Shown piece by piece: positions 35,587 through 45,526 of a stretch of 64,000 nt of DNA (its first letter is position 1; every line of letters begins with the position of its first letter). Under the pieces are notes generated by a model, which ran no database searches, had not been told where the DNA came from, and was given only the letters and a program-made list of their open reading frames with translations. The stretch comes from Cryptobacterium curtum DSM 15641 (lineage in GTDB: Bacteria > Actinomycetota > Coriobacteriia > Coriobacteriales > Eggerthellaceae): assembly GCF_000023845.1 (NCBI RefSeq), contig NC_013170.1, positions 1,032,501 through 1,096,500 on the forward strand, written 5' to 3'. The translations under genes were made by a program, and so were the position numbers.

Positions 35587-36697
35587 ATGTATTCAGCTCC
35601 TTTATCAGCTGTTCAAGATCGGATGCAGAAAGACCCCGATTCGCCTGAGAAGAACCCGACAAGGATCCAAACAGAGAAGATAAGGGAGAAGTCGGCAGCT
35701 CAAGTGTCGTCTTAGAATAGGAATCAAGACCAGCCAAAGAGGCGGCAGCATCAAGCGCATCCTCAAGCGTGCCGATTTCATCAGCGAGACCATTGTTAAC
35801 TGCTGTCACCCCGGTAAACGGAAGCCCCGTCGCAAGTTGCGACACTTCTTCGGCAGATAAATGACGTCCCTGCGCTACGTTGTCAGTAAAGACCGCATTA
35901 ATCTGGTCAACCAAATCTTGATAGTAAGCGCGCTCTTCATCGGTTAAGGGACGCGAACCATAGGAAGAATCCTTGCTTTCAGCACTGGCAATATTGTCGA
36001 TATTTACACCCAGCAGCTTCATAAGACCCGAATAATCAATCGATTGCATGACCGTGCCGATGGAGCCAATCTCGGTGCTCTTTGCCACAAAGATGCGATC
36101 TGCCTGGGAAGATATTTCATATGCTGCGCTGCAATTAATAGCAGCGCTAGAAACAACAATAGGCTTTGACGCTTTAAAATCACGCACATAGGAAGCCATC
36201 TCTTCGCCCGCTGTCGCTGTTCCTCCACCGGAATTAACACGCAGTACGACTGCCTTAATATTCGGATCGGCTTGCGCTTCGTCAAGCAGTTCTTTCAGCC
36301 CTTCGGGGCTACACGACGTACCGTTATAACCAATGGTGCCACTCATAGTGATAACCGCAACTGAATTGGGCTGTGCATGCTCCGCACCCTCACGAGCAGC
36401 ACCGATGAGCGTGTTAACGCACGAACCCATCAGGAACACCGTCAGGGCAAGCAGGGCCACAATACTAAGCGCAATAATACGCCCTGTATGCTTTTTTGGC
36501 TGTACCGCGGCTTGCTGACTCGATGCGGTTGCTGGCTGGGCAGGCGCAGAGGCTTGCTGATGCGAACTCTGCGGTGGAACAGGAGCAGCATATGCGCTGC
36601 TCGTACCAGCGCCTGTGGTGACACTGCTGGCATCTGCCCTACCACTTGCGGTAAAGCCCGATTCAACGGGACGTTCTGGGGTGCCCTGCGGTTCCAT
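35567..36697 (-). CDS. sppA: Signal peptide peptidase SppA
   Basis: SppA degrades cleaved signal peptides in the membrane. The 376-residue protein has a long polar Ala/Ser/Gln-rich cytoplasmic N-terminus and one membrane anchor (RIIALSIVALLALTVFLMG, near residue 75-95). The S49 peptidase domain follows: RVNSGGGTATAGEE, the catalytic serine in INCSAAYEIS (family AASGGYY), and the catalytic lysine in SAESKDSSYGSRPLT. The dyad therefore looks complete. The anchor is one-pass, so this is the short Bacillus-type enzyme. It is followed by metG with a 20-base overlap and preceded by rho with a 14-base gap. Confidence 0.92.
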   Translation of the reverse strand: MEPQGTPERPVESGFTASGRADASSVTTGAGTSSAYAAPVPPQSSHQQASAPAQPATASSQQAAVQPKKHTGRIIALSIVALLALTVFLMGSCVNTLIGAAREGAEHAQPNSVAVITMSGTIGYNGTSCSPEGLKELLDEAQADPNIKAVVLRVNSGGGTATAGEEMASYVRDFKASKPIVVSSAAINCSAAYEISSQADRIFVAKSTEIGSIGTVMQSIDYSGLMKLLGVNIDNIASAESKDSSYGSRPLTDEERAYYQDLVDQINAVFTDNVAQGRHLSAEEVSQLATGLPFTGVTAVNNGLADEIGTLEDALDAAASLAGLDSYSKTTLELPTSPLSSLFGSLSGSSQANRGLSASDLEQLIKELNTYDGNVE

Positions 36698-36711
36698 GGT
36701 GGTTCAAATCC

Positions 36712-38628
36712 TTACAGTTCGAGATTATCTTCCAGACGGCGCCCCTGTGCCTTCTTCGCGGTGCGCAAGAGGAATTCCTGATTGGTTTCCGTCTGCTTAA
36801 GCGATTTAATCAGCATATCCATCGAACGCTCGGTATTGTTCATATTCGCCAGAATACGACGCACCGCCCAAATAAGAGGTGCCTCTTGCTGGTCAAGCAG
36901 CAAGTCTTCCTTACGCGTACCGGAAGCCACCGGATCGATAGCTGGGTAAATACGACGGTCGGCGAGATTGCGGTCGAGTTTGAGCTCCATATTGCCTGTG
37001 CCCTTGAACTCTTCGAAGATAACTTCGTCCATCTTCGAACCGGTATCGATAAGAGCTGAAGCAAGAATGGTTAAGCTGCCGCCGAACTCGATATTGCGCG
37101 CCGCGCCAAGGAAGCGCTTGGGAGGATACAGTGCGGTTGAATCAACACCACCTGACAGAATACGACCACTCGCTGGCTGCGCAAGGTTGTAGGCGCGCGC
37201 AAGACGCGTGATGCTGTCGAGCAGGATAACAACATCTTTGCCCATCTCAACCAGACGCTTTGCCCGTTCAATAACCATTTCTGCCACCGCAATGTGGTTT
37301 TCAGCAGGCATATCAAAGGTTGAAGAAATTACTTCACCATGTACCGAACGCTGCATATCGGTCACTTCTTCGGGGCGTTCATCAACAAGCAGACACATCA
37401 GGTGACATTCAGGATTGTTCTGCGCAATAGATGCAGCGATCTGTTTCAAAACGGTTGTTTTGCCAGCCTTGGGCGGCGAGACAATCAGTCCGCGCTGACC
37501 CTTGCCAATGGGCGCCGCTAAATCGATAACACGCGAAGTGATAGACGTGCGACCATGCTCCATCACAAGTCGCTCATCAGGATATACCGGTGTCAGGTCT
37601 TTGAATCGCGGCCGTTCGCCCACTTCATCAGCGGGAATGCCATTGACCGTGTAAAGACGCTGCAGGGCGCCATACTTTTCGCCCGAACGAGCGGGACGAA
37701 TTTGACCCGTGATGCGATCGCCCTTACGAAGATGCTGTCGACGAATGAGCGAAGTGCCAACATAGACGTCATGCTCGCTTGGCAAATACCCTTCAGTGCG
37801 CAGGAAGCCATATCCATCAGCCAGCACATCGAGAACGCCTTCTGCTTCGACGAACCCATCCTTTTTGAGCGTTGCGTCGTAGACCGCTTTGACAAGATCG
37901 GCTTTAAGCAGGCCTTTCCAGTCAATATCGAGCGCATCAGCCTTCTCACGCAACTCGGCAACCTTAAGCTTTGAAAGGTCTTCTATCGAAAGCTTGGGAG
38001 AAGCAGACGCATTATCGGGACGGTTATAACGCTGCTGCCGACGGTTCTGTCCATTCCCATTACCTTGTTGGCGATTACCATTGCCGTTGGAACGAGAAGA
38101 ATTAGTACCGGAACGAGCTGCATTACCCGTACGGTTATCACTACGATTATCGCCCCGTTCAAAACGGTTTTGGCTTTGATGCCGCTTCACGCGGCCTTTT
38201 GGACGTCTTTCTCCTGTAGAAGACGAATCCTGACGCTCTGAAGCTGGTATTGCTGACTCATGAGCTGCTGGCGCATCAGTTCCTGTTTCGATACGGCGCG
38301 TACGGCGACGATGCTGCTGCGCTGGTTGTGACGGTGAAGTGCCTTCATCGACTTTATTTGGAGCAGATTGATCAGCGTCTTTACTAGCAGCACGACGGGT
38401 AGAACGCGCCGATGCCGCATCAGCAGAGGCATTTTCATCAGCAGCACTACTGCGGCGACGTCGAGAAGGAGAAGGTGCTGCGTCAGACAGATCTTCTGTG
38501 CCTGTGCGACGGCGTCGAGTCTGGGTGGACGGTGACTCATCCTTTGACTTTGAAGCTGTTGTTCGCTTGCGACGTGTTGGAGTAGCAGGTTTTTCCGGCA
38601 CAGAATCGGTAGTTTCAGAATCGCTCAT
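36712..38628 (-). CDS. rho: Transcription termination factor Rho with long N-terminal arm
   Basis: Rho is the hexameric RNA helicase that ends transcription. The 638-residue protein has ~210 residues of Arg/Ser/Asn-rich disordered N-terminal sequence, as in other actinobacteria. A Rho_N module follows ([30 protein letters not shown]), then the RNA-binding cold-shock-like domain ([20 protein letters not shown]) and the RecA-type motor. The motor has Walker [22 protein letters not shown]-like [12 protein letters not shown], and [15 protein letters not shown]. The N-terminal arm contains an asparagine-rich stretch ([18 protein letters not shown]). The start overlaps the preceding transaldolase-like gene by 4 bases (ATGA). 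Confidence 0.96.
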   Translation of the reverse strand: MSDSETTDSVPEKPATPTRRKRTTASKSKDESPSTQTRRRRTGTEDLSDAAPSPSRRRRSSAADENASADAASARSTRRAASKDADQSAPNKVDEGTSPSQPAQQHRRRTRRIETGTDAPAAHESAIPASERQDSSSTGERRPKGRVKRHQSQNRFERGDNRSDNRTGNAARSGTNSSRSNGNGNRQQGNGNGQNRRQQRYNRPDNASASPKLSIEDLSKLKVAELREKADALDIDWKGLLKADLVKAVYDATLKKDGFVEAEGVLDVLADGYGFLRTEGYLPSEHDVYVGTSLIRRQHLRKGDRITGQIRPARSGEKYGALQRLYTVNGIPADEVGERPRFKDLTPVYPDERLVMEHGRTSITSRVIDLAAPIGKGQRGLIVSPPKAGKTTVLKQIAASIAQNNPECHLMCLLVDERPEEVTDMQRSVHGEVISSTFDMPAENHIAVAEMVIERAKRLVEMGKDVVILLDSITRLARAYNLAQPASGRILSGGVDSTALYPPKRFLGAARNIEFGGSLTILASALIDTGSKMDEVIFEEFKGTGNMELKLDRNLADRRIYPAIDPVASGTRKEDLLLDQQEAPLIWAVRRILANMNNTERSMDMLIKSLKQTETNQEFLLRTAKKAQGRRLEDNLEL

Positions 38629-39305
38629 GCTCCCTGCACTTTCTCCCAGTCCTTCATGAAGGATTCAAGGCCACGATCAGTCAGCGGATGCTGAACCATC
38701 TTTTTCAGTACGCCAAACGGCACCGTAGCAATATCAGCCCCCATCAGCGCACACTGAGTGACATGATGTGCGCTTCTTACTGATGCGGCGATAACTTCAA
38801 TGCGCTCCCCGTGCACGGTTGCGTCCGAAAAATCGTACTGAGAAAGTGCCCCGACGATATTACTGACCTGATCAAGCCCATCTTCGGAGATGTCATCAAA
38901 CCGACCGATAAAGGGACTCACATAGCGTGCACCAGCACGAGCGGCAAGCAAGGCCTGCGGCACGCTGAAGCACAGCGTCATATTTACCGGAACCCCACGG
39001 CGCGCAAGCTCATGCGTAGCGGCAAGACCTTCAACCATCGTGGGAACCTTTACCACAACGTTATCGGCAATATCCGCAAGCTCAAGCCCATCACGCACGA
39101 TTTCGTCACGCTGCATCGCAACACTTTCGGCCGAAACAGGGCCATCAACGATCTCGCAGATGCGCTTGATGTGGTTGTGGAAATCAGACAGCTTGCCACC
39201 CGTCCGCGCATAGAGCGTCGGATTGGTTGTGACGCCGGCAATGGCGCCCCAGCTGGCTGCCTCCTCGATCTCAGCCAAATCGGCCGTGTCCAAGAAGAAC
39301 TTCAC
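38625..39305 (-). CDS. Transaldolase-like / fructose-6-phosphate aldolase-type enzyme
   Basis: The 226-residue protein is of the short TalB/FSA class: MKFFLDTADLAEIEEAASWG, GVTTNPTL, and the Schiff-base lysine in VVVKVPTMVEGLAAT near residue 84. YVSPFIGRFDDI and ASVRSAHHV follow. Such enzymes are annotated either as transaldolase (pentose phosphate pathway) or as fructose-6-phosphate aldolase; sequence reading alone does not separate them. AAGGAGGAT precedes the ATG. It is the first gene of the tal-rho-sppA-metG transcript. A small inverted repeat (CCCC...GGGG) at about 39399-39415 lies upstream. Confidence 0.92.
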   Translation of the reverse strand: MKFFLDTADLAEIEEAASWGAIAGVTTNPTLYARTGGKLSDFHNHIKRICEIVDGPVSAESVAMQRDEIVRDGLELADIADNVVVKVPTMVEGLAATHELARRGVPVNMTLCFSVPQALLAARAGARYVSPFIGRFDDISEDGLDQVSNIVGALSQYDFSDATVHGERIEVIAASVRSAHHVTQCALMGADIATVPFGVLKKMVQHPLTDRGLESFMKDWEKVQGA

Positions 39306-39578
39306 GTGGGATCCTCCTTAAAAAGGAAAGGTTTGATGCGCAACAAGACAGAATGAAAGATAGGACGTGCGCATGTCAGATGGGATAGTGGACAAAACCC
39401 CTCTGAATCGGGGTTGACCAAAGCAATACTACGCAAAACCTTCCGTCTGTGCAAGGCGTTTTCTTACGACACGTTTAATAAACGCATGATACGGCTGCGA
39501 TTTTATTCTTTTCAACCACAGCTAACTTGCTACAATCGCACTCGTAGAACAAAAAGTCCAACGCGAGGAAGGAAGGCT

Positions 39579-41213
39579 ATGTCTGCTGATGCCATTGTCC
39601 TGTCTCAAAAACTGTTCTGTGGAACGGAGGACTGCACCCGCAGTGGCGCGTTTGCCGTAGAGAACGGCAAAATAAGCGCTGTTGGCAGCCGAGATGACAT
39701 TCTTTCCTTACGCAATGCACAAACCGATATCATTGATGCAGGCGACGCATTGGTCTGTGCCGGATTTCACGATTCACATCTGCATTTCTTCCATTCGGCA
39801 CTCTATGGATCGCCTCTTGCACTGCGCTACTGTGGCACAAGCGAACAGGATTGCGTGGCAGCACTTGCTCCCCTCGCCGCACAACGACCAGCGGGATCGT
39901 GGCTTTTGACACAAGGTTGGCGACAAGCGCACTGGTCCCCCGCTAACACTCCCAGCAGAGCTTCTCTCGACGCGGTCTACCCCGACCGTCCTGTTGCTAT
40001 GTACTCGGGTGACGCGCATACCCTCTGGTTAAATAGTCGCGCACTCGAACAGCTGGGGATTGCTGAAGATGCACCTGATCCGGAAGGCGGCACCTACGAT
40101 CGAGACAAAAACGGCCGACTGACCGGCATCGTACGCGAGGCGGCGGCTATGTTGCTGATGCCCAAAATCGTCGCTTCCTTCACCGTCGAAGAAATTGAGT
40201 CAGCCTATGAAGGTTTTCTTGCGCGACTCGCTTCAAAGGGTATTACGGCTATTTGTGACATGTCTCTTATGGCAGCACCAGGACTCGACTTTGTGCGCGA
40301 CGATGTATTTGCCTCGCTGCTCGCACAGAACAAACTCACCTGTCGGATACATATGTTTCCCACTCTGCTTGATGATATGAGTCGCCTGTTTACCATGCAG
40401 AAAACGTATCGCGGCAACATGTTGCGAGCCTGCGGGTTTAAACAATTCTTCGATGGTGTATCAAGTCAGCACACCGCCTGGCTTGAGCGCGACTATGCCA
40501 ACGCACGCTTTGCGGGCGATCATGGTCGGCCCACGATAGACCCCGATCACCTACGCACGCTCGTATTGGCCGCCCACGAAAAGGGCCAAGCAGTACGTGT
40601 TCATGCTATTGGCGACGAAGCTATTCATACGATTCTCGACATTTATGAAGAAGCACGTGCAACCTTTGGACCGCTTCCGCACGGACTTCATCACTGCATC
40701 GAGCATTTGGAAGGCTTTCTTCCTGCAGATATTAAACGCGTGGCACAGCTCGACGTTGTCGCTGCCGTACAGCCAATGCACATCACGCTTGACCCGGGAG
40801 CACCCGAAGTCGACCTTGGACCAGAACGCGTTCCTTACATGTGGCCTTTTGCTTCAATGCTTAAGAGTGGTGCCACGCTTGCGTTTGGCACTGATAGCCC
40901 CGTGTGCGATATCGATCCACTGCCCGGTATCTATACGGCTATCACGCGCAAAACTATCCCCGATGGACAACCTGCTGGTGGCTGGTTACCCACTGAACGC
41001 ATTAGCGCTCCAGCGGCTCTCAGAGCTTACACAGCTGGATCGGCACATGCGTGTGGGCGCGCATCTGAACTGGGAACGCTCGAAGTAGGCAAGCTTGCTG
41101 ACTTCGTTATTCTTGACACCGACATTACTTCCTGCGCTGATGAAGACATCTTAAAGGCGCAGGTGCAGGCTACGTATGTCGGTGGAAAACAAGTGTATGG
41201 AGCTGCGCATTAA
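39579..41213 (+). CDS. Amidohydrolase family protein (YtcJ-like)
   Basis: The 544-residue metal-dependent hydrolase is of the COG1574 (YtcJ/LAF3) type. The metal-binding HxH is in GFHDSHLHF near residue 67. VHAIGDEAIHTIL and HHCIEHLEG provide further histidines, and FGTDSPVCDIDPLPG provides the metal aspartate. The C-terminal strand LGTLEVGKLADFVILD is typical of amidohydrolases. The substrate is unknown (amide or formamide-like compounds for relatives). GGAAGGAAGG precedes the ATG at 39579, so the longer frame back to 39414 is rejected. It stands alone on the plus strand, divergent from the transaldolase-like gene. Confidence 0.9.
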   Translation: MSADAIVLSQKLFCGTEDCTRSGAFAVENGKISAVGSRDDILSLRNAQTDIIDAGDALVCAGFHDSHLHFFHSALYGSPLALRYCGTSEQDCVAALAPLAAQRPAGSWLLTQGWRQAHWSPANTPSRASLDAVYPDRPVAMYSGDAHTLWLNSRALEQLGIAEDAPDPEGGTYDRDKNGRLTGIVREAAAMLLMPKIVASFTVEEIESAYEGFLARLASKGITAICDMSLMAAPGLDFVRDDVFASLLAQNKLTCRIHMFPTLLDDMSRLFTMQKTYRGNMLRACGFKQFFDGVSSQHTAWLERDYANARFAGDHGRPTIDPDHLRTLVLAAHEKGQAVRVHAIGDEAIHTILDIYEEARATFGPLPHGLHHCIEHLEGFLPADIKRVAQLDVVAAVQPMHITLDPGAPEVDLGPERVPYMWPFASMLKSGATLAFGTDSPVCDIDPLPGIYTAITRKTIPDGQPAGGWLPTERISAPAALRAYTAGSAHACGRASELGTLEVGKLADFVILDTDITSCADEDILKAQVQATYVGGKQVYGAAH

Positions 41214-41584
41214 ACACCACGTTCGGCATGCTTGTCGCTCGATGATATCGCAGCTCCTACAAAAGGATCTACGCAATGGCATTGTAGCCCTTGTGTGTTA
41301 TAGCTAAAGATCCTTGTAAAGGAGAGGATTTCGCGGCAAGCGCTTCGCGATAGCTGCTACACCCTCTCCTTTACAAGGTCTTCACGGAAACCATCGCGAC
41401 GACCGCTACACCCCTTCTTTGTGAGGTTGTCACAAGAAACTTTATGGTAGTCGCTACCTCTTCCCCTTTACGGGGCGTCTACGACATCACTGTAAAGTTG
41501 TATTTAGCAGCAACAAGCGGCTATCAGTCTTTAGAGACAAGTTGCCCGTCTGACGGTTTTTGTTCTGCAATCAGCAGATTACCT
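41214..41584. repeat. Convergent intergenic region with ~48-bp repeats and a strong inverted repeat
   Basis: The 371 bases between the amidohydrolase and thiD hold no gene. GCTACAC/GCTACC followed by CTTCTTT/CTCCTTT-like words recurs at 41356, 41405 and 41453, giving units of about 49 and 48 bases. The first unit ends in the right arm of a 16-bp inverted repeat (41312-41378), described separately. Confidence 0.55.
41312..41378. terminator. 16-bp perfect inverted repeat with nested hairpin
   Basis: CCTTGTAAAGGAGAGG at 41312-41327 is exactly complementary to 41363-41378. Inside the 35-base loop a second stem (TTCGCG with CGCGA) can form. It lies at the meeting point of two convergent genes and could be a bidirectional terminator, but no U-tract follows on either side. 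Confidence 0.5.
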
Positions 41585-42379
41585 TTAGCGATATTCCCAC
41601 ATATGATCAAGTGGACCAGTGCCCTTGCCCATATTGGGATTGTTCTCCAAAGCACCCGAAAGGTACTGCTTCGCCTTGGATACTGCCGCTTGCATATCAA
41701 AGCCCTGCGCAAGCCCACATGCGATAGCGGATGAAAGCGTGCACCCGGTACCGTGAGTGTTTGGCGTATCAATACGACGATGATGCAGCCACACTTCGCG
41801 ACCATGCTCGGTTAAAAGAAGGTCGTTGGCGCCATCGTCGAGATGTCCACCTTTAACTAAAACCCACTTGCCCTGATTCATCTTGCGTTGAATGGCTTGT
41901 GCAGCGGCAAGCATATCAGCCGCACTGGTGATCTCGATTCCTGAAAGCACCTGCGCTTCAGGAATGTTGGGCGTCACAATATCGGCAAGAGGAAGAAGCT
42001 CGTCGATAAGCACCTGTACAGCATCATCAGCCAAAAGAGCTGCACCACTCGTAGCAACCATAACCGGATCAAGAACGATATTGCTCGCCTTCACGCGCGT
42101 AAGACCGCTTGCAATAGCATGAGCAATTTCAGCTGAAGACACCATGCCGATTTTCACAGCATCAGGCCGAATATCATCAAATACGGTATCGATCTGCTGC
42201 AATACAAATTCAGGTGTTGCATTCTGCACAGCAGTAACACCAAGAGTATTTTGAGCGGTAAGTGCGGTAATAACCGTTTCAGCATACAGTCGCTGTGCCG
42301 TTATGGTTTTGATATCAGCCTGGATTCCAGCGCCACCGCTCGAATCAGATCCAGCAATGCTCAGTACTGCAGGTATCAT
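41585..42379 (-). CDS. thiD: Hydroxymethylpyrimidine/phosphomethylpyrimidine kinase
   Basis: ThiD phosphorylates HMP and HMP-P in thiamine synthesis. The 264-residue protein has the standard start [20 protein letters not shown], then [30 protein letters not shown] and the C-terminal glycine motif [26 protein letters not shown] precedes the ATG. It is the last gene of the thiM-thiE-thiD group, 134 bases after thiE, without an evident separate riboswitch. With no thiC or thiG here, the set suits salvage of imported pyrimidine and thiazole. Confidence 0.96.
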   Translation of the reverse strand: MIPAVLSIAGSDSSGGAGIQADIKTITAQRLYAETVITALTAQNTLGVTAVQNATPEFVLQQIDTVFDDIRPDAVKIGMVSSAEIAHAIASGLTRVKASNIVLDPVMVATSGAALLADDAVQVLIDELLPLADIVTPNIPEAQVLSGIEITSAADMLAAAQAIQRKMNQGKWVLVKGGHLDDGANDLLLTEHGREVWLHHRRIDTPNTHGTGCTLSSAIACGLAQGFDMQAAVSKAKQYLSGALENNPNMGKGTGPLDHMWEYR

Positions 42380-42513
42380 GGCATACTCCTTACCGTCTAG
42401 GTGCCACTGTTATGTTGGTCAGTTTTAGTGTAACGCGCTCAACCGATACCAGAGACATAATTTCGCCCTGCTGCGGAACAATCGCAAGCGTTGCGTGTTA
42501 CACCACACAAATC

Positions 42514-43209
42514 TTAGCGCTGTTGTGCGTGAAATACCTGGTTGCAGGTAGTACGCAATTGGCGCGCAGCGGCTTTGCAATCATGCGCAGCAAAAATTGC
42601 CGATACAACGGCCGCACCACAGGCTCCACTTCCCGCCAAACGGGGAATTGTTTGTTCATTTAAGCCACCTATGCCAACAACAGGAATCGAAACGGCGTGG
42701 CAAATGTCGTAAAGTTCCTCCCTGGTTACCTCTACTGCATCTGGTTTCGTTGCTGTTGGCATAAGAGCGCCAACCCCCAGATAATCGGCACTGGCAGCTT
42801 CCGCCGCACGAGCTTGAGCAATAGTCTGTGCCGAAACACCTACGATCTTATCTGGCCCGAGCATCTTGCGCGCCTGCACACATGAACTATCATCCTGCCC
42901 CACATGCACACCATCGGCATCAACTGCTACCGCAGCCTGCACATTGTCATCAATGACAAACAAGACACCTGCATCGTGACAAATCTGCTTAATGGAATAC
43001 GCGAGCGCAACCAGTTCATCGAAAGATGCCTGCTTTTCACGCAACTGAATAATCGTTGCGCCTCCAGCGATAGCAGCAGCAACGCACGACTCGAGTGTGC
43101 GCCCACGCAGCCACGAACGGTCAGTAACAGCGTATAGCAGCACATCGTCAGAAGAAAAACGCTGACGGGGTGTAGCGGATATGACAGCGCGGAGTTCTTT
43201 GTCAGGCAC
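42514..43209 (-). CDS. thiE: Thiamine-phosphate synthase
   Basis: ThiE joins HMP-PP and THZ-P to thiamine phosphate. The 231-residue protein has LLYAVTDRSWLRGR, ATIIQLREK, FVIDDNVQAAVAVDADGVHVGQDD, the GVSAQTIAQA segment, DYLGVGALMPTATK and VVGIGGLNEQ. The start is a GTG at 43209, one base after the thiM stop, so translation is coupled to thiM (GAGGA is within the thiM 3' end). The long open frame back to 43500 overlaps thiM and is not used. Confidence 0.95.
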   Translation of the reverse strand: MPDKELRAVISATPRQRFSSDDVLLYAVTDRSWLRGRTLESCVAAAIAGGATIIQLREKQASFDELVALAYSIKQICHDAGVLFVIDDNVQAAVAVDADGVHVGQDDSSCVQARKMLGPDKIVGVSAQTIAQARAAEAASADYLGVGALMPTATKPDAVEVTREELYDICHAVSIPVVGIGGLNEQTIPRLAGSGACGAAVVSAIFAAHDCKAAARQLRTTCNQVFHAQQR

Positions 43210-43210
43210 G

Positions 43211-44053
43211 CTAGAGCACTTCCTCGACACGAGCAAAACTATGCAGCTGTGCATTCGAAAGGTTGAATAAAGCATCCAGCAAATAGGTGCGAAAGCTGCC
43301 ATTGCCATCGCCCTCTTGCATACGGGATGCTGCCAGTTCTCCAGCAACACCCATTGATACCACCGCACCAAGAGCGGCTTGAAGCGGCGTATCTGCTGAC
43401 GCAGCAAACGCGCCGGTAAGAGCCGAAAGCATGCATCCTGCACCGGTAATGCGACCCTGTAAGGCAGACCCATTACGCACCGCAAAGGCATGATTGGCAT
43501 CAGCCACCACGTCTATGGCTCCGGTAATAGCCACCACAACCTGTGCTTGACGAGCACGAGCGCGCGCAAAGGCCGCAGACTCTGCCAGATTGTCGTCGGT
43601 AGTAACATCGGCAGGATTGACATCGACACCACGTGTTGAAGCAGCAGTGCCTGCAAGTGCTTTAATCTCGCTCATATTGCCCCGCAGGATAGTAACCCCG
43701 TATCGATCGAGTAGTTGAGAAGCTGTCTTGGTGCGTAGCTTTGATGCACCAGCACCCACCGGGTCAAGCACAATGGGGTGATCAAGCGTGCTCGCCCGAT
43801 CGGCGGCAGCACGCATACCGGCAATCGTCGCTTCATTAAGCGTACCGATATTAAGTACTAAAGCGTTGCAGATTGAAGTAATGTCATCAACGTCTGCTGC
43901 TTCATCGCTCATAATAGGACTTGCATCCAACGCTAACAGTGCATTCGCACAATCGTTTACCGTGACATAATTGGTAATGCAATGGACAAGCGGATGCTGT
44001 GAACGTACTGCATCGAGTGCGGAAGCTGCAATTTCTTTTCCCTGTTCAGCCAC
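43211..44053 (-). CDS. thiM: Hydroxyethylthiazole kinase
   Basis: ThiM phosphorylates hydroxyethylthiazole for thiamine salvage. The protein has 280 residues, with HPLVHCITNYVTVNDCANALLALDASPIMSDEA near the N-terminus and LVLNIGTLNEATI. VLDPVGAGASKLR, RGNMSEIKALAG, and the anion-hole motif ITGAGCMLSALTGAFAA follow. The start is a GTG at 44053 with AAGGAG 6 bases upstream. An in-frame ATG at 44152 would add a repetitive hydrophobic leader encoded by the 18-base repeats and has no ribosome binding site. Confidence 0.95.
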   Translation of the reverse strand: MAEQGKEIAASALDAVRSQHPLVHCITNYVTVNDCANALLALDASPIMSDEAADVDDITSICNALVLNIGTLNEATIAGMRAAADRASTLDHPIVLDPVGAGASKLRTKTASQLLDRYGVTILRGNMSEIKALAGTAASTRGVDVNPADVTTDDNLAESAAFARARARQAQVVVAITGAIDVVADANHAFAVRNGSALQGRITGAGCMLSALTGAFAASADTPLQAALGAVVSMGVAGELAASRMQEGDGNGSFRTYLLDALFNLSNAQLHSFARVEEVL

Positions 44054-44070
44054 GAAAAACTCCTTCTTGT

Positions 44071-44160
44071 GTAGGGACAATCTTGTCTGTAGGAACAATT
44101 TTGTGTATAGGTACGACCTTATGTATAGAAACAATCCGTTGTATAGGAACAATCCTGTTC
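44071..44160 (-). repeat. 18-bp tandem repeat (5 copies) just upstream of the thiM ribosome binding site
   Basis: Five adjacent 18-base units at 44071, 44089, 44107, 44125 and 44143 follow the plus-strand pattern RTAGGAACAATCYTGTST with 2-6 changes each. The array ends five bases before the thiM Shine-Dalgarno (44060-44065), so it forms the thiM leader or promoter region. No TPP riboswitch is seen in front of thiM itself. Confidence 0.88.
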
Positions 44161-44260
44161 GTTGAATTAGTAAACTGGTAACTCTTCCCCACTAGCTGCG
44201 CTCGCAGAGTGCCCTACCCGTTGTATGCATCAATCGCACATGGCAGCGGATCCGAGCACT

Positions 44261-45511
44261 TTACGCATCGGTAGATCGTTGCATTGACTGGTAGATCCGA
44301 TGTGCAAGCCAGGTTGCAAACGCGATGATAATCATCACTGGCAAGGTATTACCCACTGGAATATCCCACGACAGTGAAATGCGATACAGTACAAAACCAG
44401 CTAACCACAGCACCATGTTGAGGATATTAAATCCAGAGCGCGCTGACTTGGGTTCAAGCACATCCCTGTCGCTCGTTCGGTGAATGATTAGCCGGTCAAC
44501 ACAAACAATTGCCGCCATAGGAGCAAAGATCGATCCAATCAGATAAAGAAACGGCTCAAACGTAGCTACCGGCGCTGCGATAGCAAGCAGCATGCCAATA
44601 AGCGCCGCCACAATGCCAGCTGTTCGAGCAGGAATACGCTGATAAATCGCTGCGGCTGATATACCAGCTGATTCAGCATCGAGAAACGTGGTAGTAACGG
44701 TTGAAAACACCACTACCAGCAAGCCTACTACACCCCAACCGATCTGAGAAAGAACCGCTGTTATATCGCTGCTTCCTGCAAAAAGAGCCAACCCAAGACC
44801 TATGGCAAACATCCAGCAGCTTCCTGCACCATACGTGATCGTTGCCGTTAAAGCTGCCGAACGAGGGCGGCGGGCTTGGCGCAAATAATCCCCAGCAACC
44901 GGAAGCCACGAAAGCGGCATAGCAGCGGCTAATTCCACCGCTGCCCCAAAGGTTATAGGGTCACCTGCAGATACAACAACCATCTCTGTGGATGAGGTTG
45001 TGAATATCTCAAAGCTCACCAAAATCGTTAGGATGAACAAACCAGCTGCAGCAATTGATTGCACGCGGCCCATTACTGCCGGTCCAAGTGCAACCCATAC
45101 GACAATAAGTGCACCCAAACAAAGAGCCCAGCCTGCCAGGCCAAAGGCAGGAACAAGCACCATTGCCGCCGCAGCGCCTGAGGTGATCATGATAGCTGTC
45201 CACCCAATAAGTTGCACAACATTGGCCACCGAGAAGACCAGCGATCCTTTTACCCCAAACGAAGCTGCTGCCATCTCCATGGCACTACGACCCGACCGAG
45301 CACTCGCATACGACATTCCCCAGAACAGCACACAACCAATAAGGTGCCCGATAACAATAGCTGCAAGCCCTTGCTGCCATCCGAGCGAAGCGAAAAAGGT
45401 GCCGGTCAAAATTTCAGCTAATGAAACAGCTGCCCCAAACCAGATGAGGCCAATCTGTACGTTTGAAAATATGCGCGTTGGCGCAAGGTTGGAATGCGGC
45501 TTGTCCGCCAT
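44261..45511 (-). CDS. cytX: Hydroxymethylpyrimidine transporter CytX (NCS1 permease)
   Basis: The 416-residue membrane protein has about 12 hydrophobic segments and is of the nucleobase:cation symporter-1 family. Its N-terminus (IWFGAAVSLAEILTGTFFA) fits this. A TPP riboswitch ends about 15 bases before the start, and thiamine salvage genes follow downstream. It is therefore most likely the CytX-type importer of thiamine pyrimidine (HMP) rather than a cytosine permease. GGGAG precedes the ATG at 45511; an upstream in-frame ATG at 45538 lies inside the riboswitch and is rejected. A 207-base gap with the 18-base array separates it from thiM. Confidence 0.9.
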   Translation of the reverse strand: MADKPHSNLAPTRIFSNVQIGLIWFGAAVSLAEILTGTFFASLGWQQGLAAIVIGHLIGCVLFWGMSYASARSGRSAMEMAAASFGVKGSLVFSVANVVQLIGWTAIMITSGAAAAMVLVPAFGLAGWALCLGALIVVWVALGPAVMGRVQSIAAAGLFILTILVSFEIFTTSSTEMVVVSAGDPITFGAAVELAAAMPLSWLPVAGDYLRQARRPRSAALTATITYGAGSCWMFAIGLGLALFAGSSDITAVLSQIGWGVVGLLVVVFSTVTTTFLDAESAGISAAAIYQRIPARTAGIVAALIGMLLAIAAPVATFEPFLYLIGSIFAPMAAIVCVDRLIIHRTSDRDVLEPKSARSGFNILNMVLWLAGFVLYRISLSWDIPVGNTLPVMIIIAFATWLAHRIYQSMQRSTDA

Positions 45512-45526
45512 ACTGCTCCCTTCGTT

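Noticed and set aside
39414-39578. Amidohydrolase start at 39414
   Set aside because: The added residues are basic and unlike the family; ATG 39579 follows GGAAGGAAGG.
44054-44152. Start of thiM at the upstream in-frame ATG, adding 33 residues
   Set aside because: The added part is encoded by the 18-base array, lacks a ribosome binding site, and the GTG at 44053 has AAGGAG.
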